DNA of 64,000 nucleotides. It comes from Dehalococcoidia bacterium (GTDB taxonomy: Bacteria > Chloroflexota > Dehalococcoidia > DSTF01 > JACRBR01). This document shows, piece by piece, positions 17,914-26,757 of the stretch; position 1 is the first letter of the stretch; every line of letters starts with the position of its first letter. The stretch spans positions 173,295 to 237,294 of the forward strand of contig JAJTXQ010000020.1 of the NCBI GenBank assembly GCA_021462855.1, in the 5' to 3' direction. The notes beneath the pieces are model-generated. The model made no database searches and was not told where the DNA came from. It worked only from the letters and a program-made list of their open reading frames with translations. Made by a program: the position numbers and the translations under genes.

Positions 17914-20325
17914 TCAGCCCTTCGCCTGTTGCAGCAGCTTCCACAGCCGGTTTGGCGTCACCGGCGTCTCCGTCGCCCGCAGCCCGAACGGCGCCAGCGC
18001 GTCATTGATCGCGCTGACGATCGCCGCCGGCGCGGTGTGGATCGCCGCCTCGCCCATGCCCTTCGCGCCGAGCGGCGTGAACGGCGACGGCGTCACGATC
18101 TCCGTCTTGTCAGGGATCGGCACCTCGTAGATCGTGGGGAGAAGGTAGTCCATGAATGTCGACGTGAGCAACTGGCCGTTCTCGTCATACACGTACTCCT
18201 CCAGCAGCGCCGCCGCTACGCCCTGGGCGAGTCCGCCCTGCGTCATCCCGGCGACGATCGCCGGATTGAGCCGCGTGCCGCAGTCGTCGGCGATCGCGTA
18301 CTTGTCGATGCGCACCTCGCCGGTCTGGCGGTCGATCTCGACCGCCACGACGTGGCAGGCGTTGGCTGCGGTCAGGTAGCTCTTCACCCGGCCGCTCTCG
18401 TCGGGCATCGTCCTGCCCGGCGCCGTCCAGACGTACGTCGCCTGCGGGTTCGGCTCCATGTCATCCGGCAGCAGGTCGCTGCGCGTGAGCATCGTCGCCG
18501 CTACCTGTCCGATCGGCATCTCAGCGCCCGTCGTGCCCTTGATGCGCAGCTTGCCGTCCATCAACTCGACTTCGGCCGGGTTCGCTTCCATCAGCTTGGC
18601 GGCGACGCGGATGAGCTTGTCCTTCAGCCGGTCCGCCGCGCCGAGCGTCGCCGCGCTCACCGCGACGCCGAGCCGGCTGCCGCCGGGCCCGTAACCCGGG
18701 GGCGCATTCATCGAGTCCTGCACGACCACGCGCACGCGGTCCGGCTCCACGCCGAAATAGTCCGCGACGATCTGGCTGATTACCGTGTGCTGGCCCTGGC
18801 CCTCGTGCGCGAACCCGACCCGTGCGGTGATCGTCCCGAACAGGTCGATCCCCAGCGTCACGCCTTCGGGCTGCGCTGTGCCCCCCGGAAACCCGACGAG
18901 CGAGTACACGTTCGAGTTGAACACGCCCGGCTCGATCGTGCTCACGACGCCGATGCCGAACAGCCTCCCGTCGCGCCGCGCTTCATCCTGTCGCGCGCGG
19001 AGTCCGGCGTAATCCGCGAGTGCGAGCGCCGCGTCGAGCGTCGCTTCGTAGTCGCCGCTGTCGTACTCATTGCCGCTCGGGATGACGTACGGGAACGCGT
19101 CCTTCGGGATGAAGTTCCGGCGCCGCAGCTCCGCCGGGTCGACGCGCAGCTCACGCGCCGCGATGTCGACGAGCTGCTCCAGCACCATGTTGTGCGGCGG
19201 CGGGCCCATGCCCCGGTAGGCGCTGCACGGCAGCTTGTTCGTCGCCGCGATCGTCAGGTCGTACTCCGCCGCCTCGATCGTGTAGCACCCCGTGAACGAC
19301 GCGAGCGGCTTGGCCGCGCCGATCGCCCCGTAGCCCTCCGCCGACCCGCCGAGGTCGTCGAGCAGGCGCACCCTGAGCCCGGTCATGCGGCCGTCCTTCG
19401 TCAGCGCGAGCGACGCCTCGTAGTGCCGGTCCCACGCCTGGCCTCCGCCCGCCGAGAGGTACTCGATGCGGTCCTCGATCCACTTGACCGGACGGCCGCC
19501 GCTCTTCCGGGACAGCATCGTCGTGATCGTCGTGCCGCGCTGGCCGCCCTTGCCGCCGAAACTCCCGCCGTGCGGTTGCGCGATGAATCGCACCTTGTTC
19601 AGCGGGATGCCGAACGTCGCGGCGGCGCCGGTTGCGCTGAATCCCTGCACCTGGAAACTGCCGCGGCAGGTCAACGTCCCCTCGATTGGATCCCACTGGC
19701 TCACGACGCCGAACGTCTCCATCGGATTCGCGCCGACACGGTGCCAGCGGAATCGCTCCGTCACCACGTGGTCCGCCGCCGCGAACGCGGCATCGACGTC
19801 GCCCCACACGAACTTGCGTTGGTACATGACGTTCGTCCCGCGCTCCTCGAACAGCAGCGGCGCACCTTCGCGCACCGACGCCTCGGCGTCCGTGACGACC
19901 TCCAGCGGTTCGTATTCCACCTCGATCAACTCCGCCGCATCCTCGGCGATGTAGCGGCTCGTCGCCGCCAGCGCGGCGACCGGCTCGCCGGCGAAGCGCA
20001 CTTTGTCGGCCGCCAGGCAGTTGCCGCCCCAGCCAGGCGGCGCCGTGTAGATCGGTCGCGTCTCCCGCCGCGCGTCCTCGCCGGTCACGATCGCGACGAC
20101 GCCGGGCACCTTCGCCGCCGCCGACACGTCGACCGACTTGATGCGCGCGTGCGCGTACGGGCTGCGCACGATCGCGCAGTGGAGCATCCCCGGGAGCGTG
20201 ATGTTGTCGACGAACTCCGTCTGGCCGGTGAGCAGCGAACGGTCCTCGACGCGCGGGATCGGCTGCCCGACCCAGCGCGGCATCGATGTCGGCAGGTCGT
20301 CGATCGACTGCGGGAACTCAACCAT
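17914..20325 (-). CDS. Xanthine dehydrogenase/CO dehydrogenase-family molybdenum-binding large subunit (CoxL form II-like)
   Basis: An 803-residue molybdopterin-cytosine-dinucleotide subunit of normal length. Family landmarks are PRVEDRSLLTGQTEFVDN at the N-terminus, GGSFGGKGGQRG, SAYRGMGPPPHNMVLEQLVD near residue 370, GFAHEGQGQHTVISQI, GPGGSRLGVAVS, and KGMGEAAIHTAPAAIVSAINDAL near residue 755 with the catalytic Glu. AYRGMG replaces the AYRCSFR loop of true CO dehydrogenase, so this is a form-II hydroxylase acting on an organic (perhaps heterocyclic or aldehyde) substrate. It overlaps the 2Fe-2S subunit gene by 8 bases; FAD subunit and XdhC are next to it. Confidence 0.93.
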   Translation of the reverse strand: MVEFPQSIDDLPTSMPRWVGQPIPRVEDRSLLTGQTEFVDNITLPGMLHCAIVRSPYAHARIKSVDVSAAAKVPGVVAIVTGEDARRETRPIYTAPPGWGGNCLAADKVRFAGEPVAALAATSRYIAEDAAELIEVEYEPLEVVTDAEASVREGAPLLFEERGTNVMYQRKFVWGDVDAAFAAADHVVTERFRWHRVGANPMETFGVVSQWDPIEGTLTCRGSFQVQGFSATGAAATFGIPLNKVRFIAQPHGGSFGGKGGQRGTTITTMLSRKSGGRPVKWIEDRIEYLSAGGGQAWDRHYEASLALTKDGRMTGLRVRLLDDLGGSAEGYGAIGAAKPLASFTGCYTIEAAEYDLTIAATNKLPCSAYRGMGPPPHNMVLEQLVDIAARELRVDPAELRRRNFIPKDAFPYVIPSGNEYDSGDYEATLDAALALADYAGLRARQDEARRDGRLFGIGVVSTIEPGVFNSNVYSLVGFPGGTAQPEGVTLGIDLFGTITARVGFAHEGQGQHTVISQIVADYFGVEPDRVRVVVQDSMNAPPGYGPGGSRLGVAVSAATLGAADRLKDKLIRVAAKLMEANPAEVELMDGKLRIKGTTGAEMPIGQVAATMLTRSDLLPDDMEPNPQATYVWTAPGRTMPDESGRVKSYLTAANACHVVAVEIDRQTGEVRIDKYAIADDCGTRLNPAIVAGMTQGGLAQGVAAALLEEYVYDENGQLLTSTFMDYLLPTIYEVPIPDKTEIVTPSPFTPLGAKGMGEAAIHTAPAAIVSAINDALAPFGLRATETPVTPNRLWKLLQQAKG

Positions 20326-20833
20326 CGCCCGCCACCGTCCCTCGCAGCGCCCGCAGCTTCGCCGCCGCCAGTTTTACCGATGCGAGGATGGCCTCGTACC
20401 CCGTGCACCGGCAGAGGTTGCCTCCGAGCACGTCACGGATCTCGTCCTCCGTCGGGTCGGGCGTGCCTTCGAGCAACTCCGTGACGGCCATGAGGAACCC
20501 GGGCGTACAGAAGCCGCACTGCAGACCGTGCGCTTCCATGAATGCTTCCTGGATCGGGTGCAACTGCCCGCCGGTGGCGAGCCCTTCCACGGTCGTGATG
20601 GCGGCGCCGTCCGCCTGGACCGCGAGCAAGATGCAGGAGCGCACGGCCTGGCCGTCGAGCAGCACGGTGCAGGCGCCGCACAGGCCGTGCTCGCAGCCGA
20701 CGTGCGTGCCGGTCATGCCAAGCTCGCCTCGCAAGAAGTCGACAAGCGTGAGCCGCGCGTCGATCACGCGCTCGTGCGCGACGCCGTTCACCGTCACGCT
20801 AACCGTCCGCCGTGCGGCCATCGCCTCGCTCAT
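20318..20833 (-). CDS. Molybdenum hydroxylase small subunit with two [2Fe-2S] clusters (CoxS-like)
   Basis: A 171-residue iron-sulfur subunit. The plant-ferredoxin-type cluster motif is GCEHGLCGACTVLLDG followed by SCILLA, and the second cluster is formed by QCGFCTPGFLMAV and NLCRCTGYEAIL. Cys spacing is complete for both clusters. It passes electrons from the Mo subunit to the FAD subunit. The ATG at 20833 overlaps the FAD-subunit stop (ATGA). Confidence 0.95.
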   Translation of the reverse strand: MSEAMAARRTVSVTVNGVAHERVIDARLTLVDFLRGELGMTGTHVGCEHGLCGACTVLLDGQAVRSCILLAVQADGAAITTVEGLATGGQLHPIQEAFMEAHGLQCGFCTPGFLMAVTELLEGTPDPTEDEIRDVLGGNLCRCTGYEAILASVKLAAAKLRALRGTVAGDG

Positions 20834-21723
20834 GCCACCCCCGTGCTCGTGGCCACGCCTGCGCGCGCCGCCGCCTCGCGCAGCGCGCGACGGGTCAACA
20901 CGCCGACGAGATGCCGCCGGTACTCGCCGGACGCGTGCACGTCCGACGGTGGTTCGTCGATCTCGCGCTCCGCCGATACCGCGGCCTCGTCGAACACGCC
21001 GCCTTCGAGCGCGGCGCCGGTGAGCGTGCGTTCCGCGCCGCGCGCGCGCAACGCCGTCGGCCCGACGCCGAACAGCGCGATGCGGGCCTCGGCGCAGCGC
21101 CCTCTCGCGTCCGGCGTCAGCGTGGCCGCTACGCCGGCCAGCGCGAAGTCGCCGTGACGCCTCGCCACCTCGATCAGCGACCACCCTGCGCCCGGTGAGA
21201 GCGCCGGCCAGGCGATCTCCGTCAGCACCTCGTCCGGCTCGATCGCCGTCGTCAGGTACGTCACGAAGAACTCCGCCGCGTCGACGCTGCGCGTGCCCGA
21301 TGGTCCGGCGAGCGTGAAGCGCGCATCGAGCGCGACGGCCGCCGCCTGATACTCCGATGCCGGGTGCGCATGCGCCAGCGACCCGCCCATCGTGCCACGA
21401 TTGCGGATCTGCGGATGGCCGATGTTCTGCGTGGCGGCGTGCAGGAGCGCGTTCTGGCGCTGGACGTCGGGCGAACGTTCGACCGACCGCTGCCTCGTCA
21501 TCGCGCCGATCGTGATCGTGTTGCCGGACGCTCGCACGAAATCGAGCTCGCGTACCCGGTTCAGGTCAATCAGCGCCGCCGGCCGCGCCAGCCGCATGTT
21601 GAGCAGCGGCACCAGGCTCTGTCCGCCGGCGAGCACGCGAGCCTCGCCGTCGTAACGCTGCAACAGCGCCACCGCCTCACCGACGCTCTCCGCCACGCCG
21701 TACTCGAACGGCGGCGGCTTCAT
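20830..21723 (-). CDS. Molybdenum hydroxylase FAD-binding medium subunit (CoxM-like)
   Basis: A 297-residue FAD-binding subunit with the two diagnostic FAD motifs, AGGQSLVPLLNMRLARP near residue 32 and IRNRGTMGGSLAHAHPASE near residue 105, plus a CO_deh_flav_C-type C-terminus. The ATG at 21723 overlaps the XdhC stop (ATGA). It transfers electrons from the [2Fe-2S] centres to an acceptor (NAD or quinone, not determinable). Confidence 0.95.
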   Translation of the reverse strand: MKPPPFEYGVAESVGEAVALLQRYDGEARVLAGGQSLVPLLNMRLARPAALIDLNRVRELDFVRASGNTITIGAMTRQRSVERSPDVQRQNALLHAATQNIGHPQIRNRGTMGGSLAHAHPASEYQAAAVALDARFTLAGPSGTRSVDAAEFFVTYLTTAIEPDEVLTEIAWPALSPGAGWSLIEVARRHGDFALAGVAATLTPDARGRCAEARIALFGVGPTALRARGAERTLTGAALEGGVFDEAAVSAEREIDEPPSDVHASGEYRRHLVGVLTRRALREAAARAGVATSTGVA

Positions 21724-22775
21724 GCGCCCACGCCCCGCGATGTCGTGCCGTAGCGCGCCATCGTCATCTCCGCGGCGATCGCCAGCGCGATCTCCTCCGG
21801 GCTGCGCCCGCCGAGGTCGAGCCCGATCGGCGCGTGGATGCGCGCGAGCGCCTGCTCGCCGAACCCCAGCTCGCGCAGGCGTGCCTTGCGGCTTTCGATC
21901 GTCCCGCGACTGCCAAGCAGGCCGATGTATCGCGCGTCCGACCGTAGCGCCGCATCGAGCGCCGGGACATCGAACTTCGCGTCGTGCGTCACCACGACGA
22001 CGTACGAGAACGCGTCGATCTGCATGCCGGCCATCGCATCGTCCGGCCAACCCGGGATGATTTCATCCGCATCGGGGAAGCGCTCCGCGGTCGCAAAGAT
22101 CCGGCGCGCGTCGATCACGGTCACGGCGTACCCCAGCGCCTTCGCCTGCGTCGCCAGCGCCACCGCGAGGTGCGTCGCACCGACGATGATCAGCCGCGGC
22201 GGCGGCGCGAACCCTTCAAGCAGCACCCGCGCCTCGCCGTCCGGCGATGCGACTGTCGCCGTCTCGACGCGTTCGTCGCGCGCGAGCGTCATTGCATGTG
22301 ACGTGACGTCCACGCCCAGGTCCGCGCCGATGTCACCGGCAGATGGCCGGCCGGGCAGCAGCGCCAGGTGACGCCCGGCGATGCGCTCCGGCGACAGCGC
22401 TGTCACGTACGTGCAGGCGCGGCGCTCGCGGATCGCGTCGCGCGCGGCCACCCACGCGTCGTCCGCGCGAAACGGCTCGACGAACGCCTCGATCCGCCCT
22501 CCGCAACTCAACCCCACGCCGAATGCCAACTCGTCACTAATGCCGTACTCCAGCAGGCGCGGGCGCCCGTCACCGAGCGTCTCCATCGCGCGTTCGTATA
22601 CATCGCCCTCGACGCATCCGCCCGAGATCGACCCGGCCACGCGCCCGCTCCTGGTGACGGCGAAGCGCGCCCCCGGCGCCCGCGGCGCCGAGCCCCAGGC
22701 GCTGACCAGCGTCGCCACCGCGATCTCCTCGCCGTCCGCCTGCCAGCGATCGAGCTCAGCGAGCACGTCCCTCAT
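21720..22775 (-). CDS. XdhC/CoxI-family molybdenum cofactor maturation protein
   Basis: A 351-residue protein with the N-terminal XdhC_CoxI domain (VSAWGSAPRAPGARF, GSISGGCVEGDVYERA, SCGGRIEAFVEP) and a C-terminal Rossmann domain (RLIIVGATHLAVALA, VVVVTHDAKFDVPAL, YIGLLGSRGTIESRKARL, GLDLGGRSPEEIALAIAAE). XdhC-type proteins bind, sulfurate and insert the Mo cofactor into enzymes such as the adjacent CoxL-like subunit. The start at 22775 (MRDVLAELDRW) has better family fit than the longer frame to 22814. A 124-base gap upstream, with nothing recognisable in it, separates it from the igr-like genes and may hold a promoter. Confidence 0.93.
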   Translation of the reverse strand: MRDVLAELDRWQADGEEIAVATLVSAWGSAPRAPGARFAVTRSGRVAGSISGGCVEGDVYERAMETLGDGRPRLLEYGISDELAFGVGLSCGGRIEAFVEPFRADDAWVAARDAIRERRACTYVTALSPERIAGRHLALLPGRPSAGDIGADLGVDVTSHAMTLARDERVETATVASPDGEARVLLEGFAPPPRLIIVGATHLAVALATQAKALGYAVTVIDARRIFATAERFPDADEIIPGWPDDAMAGMQIDAFSYVVVVTHDAKFDVPALDAALRSDARYIGLLGSRGTIESRKARLRELGFGEQALARIHAPIGLDLGGRSPEEIALAIAAEMTMARYGTTSRGVGA

Positions 22776-22899
22776 GGCCGCGCGCCATCGTGTCCGGCAG
22801 GCGCCTGCGCGCATGATGGGCGCGCCACGTCGCCGCCGTCTGTCGGGAGCCCCGAGACGCCCGGTCGGGCCTCGCCCGACAACGCTGCGCCCCCGCCTG

Positions 22900-23313
22900 T
22901 CACGGCGCCGCTCCGTCGATCGCGAACACCGGCAGCGCCTGCTTCGGGTGATCCTCCCACGCGATGCTCACCCGCGTCCCGACGCCAAACGCAGCGCCTT
23001 CGGGCGCGCGTAACTGGGCGATCAGCCGCGGACCTTCCTCGAGTTCGACGAGCAGCACGGTGTATGGCGCCGGGAACGCCGGGTGCGTCTGGTGCCGCAC
23101 CACCGTATAGCTGTAGATGACGCCCTTCCCGCTCGACTGCGACCACTCGAAGTCGAACGAGCGGCACTCCGGGCACAGCGGCCCGACGGGGTACCGCACG
23201 TGGCCGCATTGCGCGCACCGCTGGAAGCACAGCTCATGACGGTCCTGCGCCTCCCAGAACGGCGTTGTATCGCGGTCTCGCGCGGGATACGGCAGCGGCA
23301 CACCTTCGCTCAC
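22900..23313 (-). CDS. DUF35 / Zn-ribbon plus OB-fold protein, partner of thiolase-like protein
   Basis: A 137-residue DUF35 protein: helix TTPFWEAQDRHELCFQRC, zinc ribbon CAQC near residues 33-36 and CPEC near residues 47-50, then OB-fold strands GVIYSYTVVRHQTHPAF, YTVLLVELEEGPRLIAQ and VGTRVSIAWED. The start is GTG at 23313, overlapping the thiolase-like stop by 4 bases (GTGA), so translation is coupled. This close pairing indicates a thiolase-like/DUF35 complex analogous to Ltp2 with the DUF35 domain of ChsH2. Confidence 0.9.
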   Translation of the reverse strand: MSEGVPLPYPARDRDTTPFWEAQDRHELCFQRCAQCGHVRYPVGPLCPECRSFDFEWSQSSGKGVIYSYTVVRHQTHPAFPAPYTVLLVELEEGPRLIAQLRAPEGAAFGVGTRVSIAWEDHPKQALPVFAIDGAAP

Positions 23314-24473
23314 GACGCCTCCTTCGAAAGCACGATCGCGCTCGTCGGAACGCCGACGCCGCTCGTGACGAGGCACGTCTTCGGATTGATCACCTGGTTC
23401 ACCGCGGTGCCGCGCAGCTGTCTCACGCCCTCCACGATGTGGCTGAACCCGTGCAGGTACCCGTCGCCGAGGTGGCCACCGTGCGTGTTCATCGGCCACC
23501 GCCCGCCAAGTTCGAGCGAACCGTCGCGGAACAGCGCGGGCGCGCCGCCAGGCTTCGCGAAGCCGTACGCCTCGAGCTGCAGCAGCACCATCGGTGTGAA
23601 GGGGTCGTAGATCTGGATCACGTCCATGTCCTCGGGCCGCATTTCTGCGACGCGCCACAACTCGCGTGCCGCTGCCTCCGATTCCTCGAGCCGCCCGAGG
23701 TCGGCGCGCTGGTAGCTCGTCATCATCTCCGCGCGGCTCCCGGTGCCCTGCGTCGCGGCGGTGATGTAGGCGGGCACGCCTTTCAGCGTCTTCGCCTTCT
23801 CGGCCGATGTCACGATCACCGCGCAGGCGCCGTCGGTATCGAGGCAGCAGTCGAGCAGCCGCAGTGGCTCGGCGATCCAGCGCGAGTTCTGGTGATCTTC
23901 GAGCGTGATCGGGCGGGCGTACATCATCGCGTGCGGGTTGGTCGCGGCGTGCTTGCGCAGCAGCACCGACACGCGGCCGAGGTCCTCGGTCGTAGCGCCA
24001 TACGCATGCAGGTAGCGCTGGCCGTGGATCGCCACCCATTGCGCCGGCGTCACGAGCCCGTGCGGGAAGTAGTACTGCCGCCAGTGCCCGACGCCGCCGC
24101 CTACCGTCGTCTCGCCGAAGCGCCGCTCGGAGCGTTCGTTCAGCGAACGGAACGTCACGACGACGTCCGCCATACCGGATGTCACCGCCGCCACGGCGCT
24201 GGCGATCGTTCCACACGCCGCTCCCCCGCCGTGCGGAACCTCGTTGAAGTAGCGCAGGTTACGCAGGTTCAGGTTCCGCAGCAGGTCAATCTCGTAGATG
24301 TCGTCGTTCGCCGACATCTTCACGATCGAGTCGACGTCCTCCGGCCGCAGCCCCGCGTCATCGAGCGCTTCGAGGATCGCCTCAAGCGCCATGCGCAGCG
24401 TGCTGCGCCCGGAGTCCTTCGAGAACTCCGTCTGCCCGACGCCAGCGATCGCCGCCCTGTTGCGGATGCTCAC
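23310..24473 (-). CDS. Thiolase-like protein (Ltp2/SCP-x type), probable aldol-cleaving enzyme
   Basis: A 387-residue SCP-x-type thiolase homologue. Landmarks are AAIAGVGQTEFSKDSGRS, LRLLDCCLDTDGACAVIV, DVIQIYDPFTPMVLLQLEAYGFA and WPMNTHGGHLGDGYLHGFSHIVEGVRQLRG. At the usual nucleophile site it reads PHGGGAACGTIASAV: the aligned position seems to be Gly, with a Cys three residues later, so classical thiolysis is doubtful and Ltp2-like retro-aldol cleavage is favoured. It lies directly downstream of two acyl-CoA dehydrogenases and upstream of its DUF35 partner. Confidence 0.88.
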   Translation of the reverse strand: MSIRNRAAIAGVGQTEFSKDSGRSTLRMALEAILEALDDAGLRPEDVDSIVKMSANDDIYEIDLLRNLNLRNLRYFNEVPHGGGAACGTIASAVAAVTSGMADVVVTFRSLNERSERRFGETTVGGGVGHWRQYYFPHGLVTPAQWVAIHGQRYLHAYGATTEDLGRVSVLLRKHAATNPHAMMYARPITLEDHQNSRWIAEPLRLLDCCLDTDGACAVIVTSAEKAKTLKGVPAYITAATQGTGSRAEMMTSYQRADLGRLEESEAAARELWRVAEMRPEDMDVIQIYDPFTPMVLLQLEAYGFAKPGGAPALFRDGSLELGGRWPMNTHGGHLGDGYLHGFSHIVEGVRQLRGTAVNQVINPKTCLVTSGVGVPTSAIVLSKEAS

Positions 24474-24482
24474 AACTTCTCC

Positions 24483-25577
24483 TTATCGGCGCGCGGCCGC
24501 CACGCCGAGCGGCTCCAGCGTGCGGTCTACCATCTCGCCCATGCCGCCGGCGCGGACGGCGAGCGCGGACATCGCCTGCGTGTACAGGTGCAGCGGGTAG
24601 TCCGTGCCGACGCCAACACCGCCATGCAGCAGATGGCTCACCTGGAAGGTGCGCTCGACGGCGCGGATCGCCCAGTGCTTCGCCAGCCAAATCTCGCGGG
24701 TGTCCCGGTCGTCCTCCTGGAAGCGCCAGAGCGCGTGGTACGCGGTCCAGCGCACCGTTTCCGCCTGCATCAGCAGCTCCGCCGCGCGGTGTCGCGCCGC
24801 CTGGAACTTCGCGATCGGCTGCCCGAACTGCACGCGCTGCGAGATGTACTCCACGGTCATCTCCAGCACGCGCTGCAGCATGCCCGCCGTTTCCACGACA
24901 GCAAACGCGGTGAAAAGGGCGTCGCAGCGCTCGTGCATCGCCTCCGCCTCGGCGCCTGTCGCCATCACACGCGCCAGCGACGCATCGCCATCGAACCGCA
25001 GGTGCGCGAAGTCGCGGCGGTCGAGCGTGCGCGCCTCGTCGCGCGCGCAACCATCGAGCGCCACCGCGGCGAAGGCCCGATCACCATCGACCCTCAGCGG
25101 CGCCAGCACGACGGCCGCCCGGTTGCCGAACGGCACCTGGCGCAACTCACCGCGCAACCGCCGGCCGTCTGCGACCAGTCCGCCGCCCGCCGCGCCGCCG
25201 CGCAGCCGCGTTCCGGACGCGACCGAGACGAACGTCGTGCCGGAAGCGATCTTCGTCACGTCACCGGCAAAGCCTGGCCGGCGCGACAGCAGGTCCGCGG
25301 CGACGTTGCTCGCCGCAAGCGGCACCGGCGCCGCCGCGTAGCCGCACTCATCGATCACGACCGCGGCATCGAGCATCGCGATGCCGCCGCCTCCCGCGTC
25401 GGCCGGCGCGAACAGCGCGAGCCAGCCGAGGTCCGCGAGCTCGCGCACGTCGGACGCCGCCACGGCGCTGTCGCCCCGCTCGATGGCATAGAGCCGCTCG
25501 GCGGGGTACTTGTCGGCGAAGTACGCGCGCGCGGTCTGGCGGATAAGCGCCTGCTCCTCGGAATCGGCGAACAGCAT
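24483..25577 (-). CDS. Acyl-CoA dehydrogenase family protein, probable non-catalytic or partner subunit
   Basis: A 364-residue acyl-CoA dehydrogenase homologue. EEQALIRQTARAYFADKYPAE begins the N-terminal helical domain, and YISQRVQFGQPIAKFQAARHRAAEL and LLHGGVGVGTDYPLHLYTQAMSAL are in the C-terminal domain. The usual catalytic Glu context (IYEGTxEIxR) is absent: the end reads VRAGGMGEMVDR. Such short forms pair with a second acyl-CoA dehydrogenase in alpha2-beta2 enzymes such as ChsE1-ChsE2, where the FAD sites lie at the subunit interface. The partner gene is 3 bases upstream. Confidence 0.9.
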   Translation of the reverse strand: MLFADSEEQALIRQTARAYFADKYPAERLYAIERGDSAVAASDVRELADLGWLALFAPADAGGGGIAMLDAAVVIDECGYAAAPVPLAASNVAADLLSRRPGFAGDVTKIASGTTFVSVASGTRLRGGAAGGGLVADGRRLRGELRQVPFGNRAAVVLAPLRVDGDRAFAAVALDGCARDEARTLDRRDFAHLRFDGDASLARVMATGAEAEAMHERCDALFTAFAVVETAGMLQRVLEMTVEYISQRVQFGQPIAKFQAARHRAAELLMQAETVRWTAYHALWRFQEDDRDTREIWLAKHWAIRAVERTFQVSHLLHGGVGVGTDYPLHLYTQAMSALAVRAGGMGEMVDRTLEPLGVAAARR

Positions 25578-25580
25578 CGA

Positions 25581-26747
25581 TTACCTCGCCAGCCCGAGCC
25601 CGTGGCCCGCCATGATGTCCCGCTGGATGTCGTTGCTGCCGCCGCCGAAGAGCGTGATCGGCGACTCGCGCAACTGCCGCTCGAACGTGTCGCCCGCGAC
25701 GTCCGTGAACCCGCCCGCGCACCCCGCCCGCACGAGCGCACGCTCGCCGACGATCTGCAGCGCCTCCGCGATCATCCGCGCCCGCGCTTCGTTGGACAGC
25801 ACCTTTAGCAGCGACGCCTCGTACACCGGCACCTGGCCGTTGGCGACCATCGACGCCGTCTTCAGGTCCATCACCTTGAGCACATTGATGTCCGCCGCCA
25901 TCTGCGCCAGGGTCACGCGCGTCCACTCGTCCGGCGGAGAGGCACCCTCGCTTCGCAGCGCGGCGCACAGCGAATCGAACAGCCGCTCGAGGTGCGGCAC
26001 CGGGCTGATCGCGACACGCTCGAAGTCGAGCTGCGTCGTCATGTAGTACCAGCCGCGGTTCTCCTCGCCCACGAGCGCCGATACCGGCACGCGCACGTTG
26101 TCGTAATACGTGATGTTCGTATGCCCGCCGTGCATGATCCCGAGCGGGCGTACCTCGATCCCCTTCGCATCGAGCGGGACGATAAGGATCGAGATCCCGC
26201 GGTGCTTCGGCGCCTCGGGGTCGGTGCGGACGGCGAGCCACAGGTAGTCCGCCTGGTGCGCGCCCGTCGTAAAGATCTTCTGGCCGTTGATGATGTACCA
26301 ATCGCCGTCGCGCACCGCGCGCGTCTGCAGCGACGCCAGGTCGGTGCCCGCCTCCGGCTCGGTGTACCCGATCGAGAACTCGATCTCGGCGCGCAGGATC
26401 TTCGGCAGGTACTCGCGCTTCTGCTCCTCGCTCCCGATCCACATGAGCGTCGGCGCGACGGTGTTCAGCGTCACGACGGGCACCGGTAGCCGGCGGTACG
26501 CCATCACGTAGTTGAACGCGTGCAGGTACAGCACCGACTTGCCGCCGCCGCCGTACTCCGCCGGCCAGCCGAGACCAAAGTAGCCATCGATCCCGAGCCG
26601 CCTCCAGAACGCGACGGTCGCCGGACCGCGCGTCTCGAAGCCGCTCCGCACGATCTCGTCGATCAGCTCAGGCGTCACGATGCCGTCGAGATAGGCCGAG
26701 AAGTCGCGCCTGAATTCATCGAGCTCAGCGGGGTACGCGAAGTCCAT
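25581..26747 (-). CDS. Acyl-CoA dehydrogenase family protein
   Basis: A 388-residue acyl-CoA dehydrogenase. FAYPAELDEFRRDFSAYL starts it, followed by SIGYTEPEAGTDLASLQTRAVRDGDWYIINGQKIFTTGA (FAD and substrate segments) and SPITLFGGGSNDIQRDIMAGHGLGL at the C-terminus. Gly takes the place of the common Glu of IYEGTxEIxR, as in several steroid-type dehydrogenases whose base lies elsewhere. The start at 26747 (MDFAYPAEL) fits the family and comes 10 bases after the CoA transferase. Together with the adjacent homologue it probably forms a heteromeric dehydrogenase for a branched or ring-attached acyl-CoA. Confidence 0.93.
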   Translation of the reverse strand: MDFAYPAELDEFRRDFSAYLDGIVTPELIDEIVRSGFETRGPATVAFWRRLGIDGYFGLGWPAEYGGGGKSVLYLHAFNYVMAYRRLPVPVVTLNTVAPTLMWIGSEEQKREYLPKILRAEIEFSIGYTEPEAGTDLASLQTRAVRDGDWYIINGQKIFTTGAHQADYLWLAVRTDPEAPKHRGISILIVPLDAKGIEVRPLGIMHGGHTNITYYDNVRVPVSALVGEENRGWYYMTTQLDFERVAISPVPHLERLFDSLCAALRSEGASPPDEWTRVTLAQMAADINVLKVMDLKTASMVANGQVPVYEASLLKVLSNEARARMIAEALQIVGERALVRAGCAGGFTDVAGDTFERQLRESPITLFGGGSNDIQRDIMAGHGLGLAR

Positions 26748-26757
26748 CAGCCGCCCC

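Noticed and set aside
16564..20484. 1306-codon open frame on the plus strand
   Set aside because: It is antisense to the amidohydrolase, CoxL-like and neighbouring genes. The translation is rich in Arg, His, Val and Leu without any domain, a by-product of GC-rich third positions.
17914..22775. Reading CoxLMS as a true CO dehydrogenase
   Set aside because: The large subunit has AYRGMG in place of the AYRCSFR loop needed for the Cu-Mo CO dehydrogenase site, so it is a form-II type hydroxylase.
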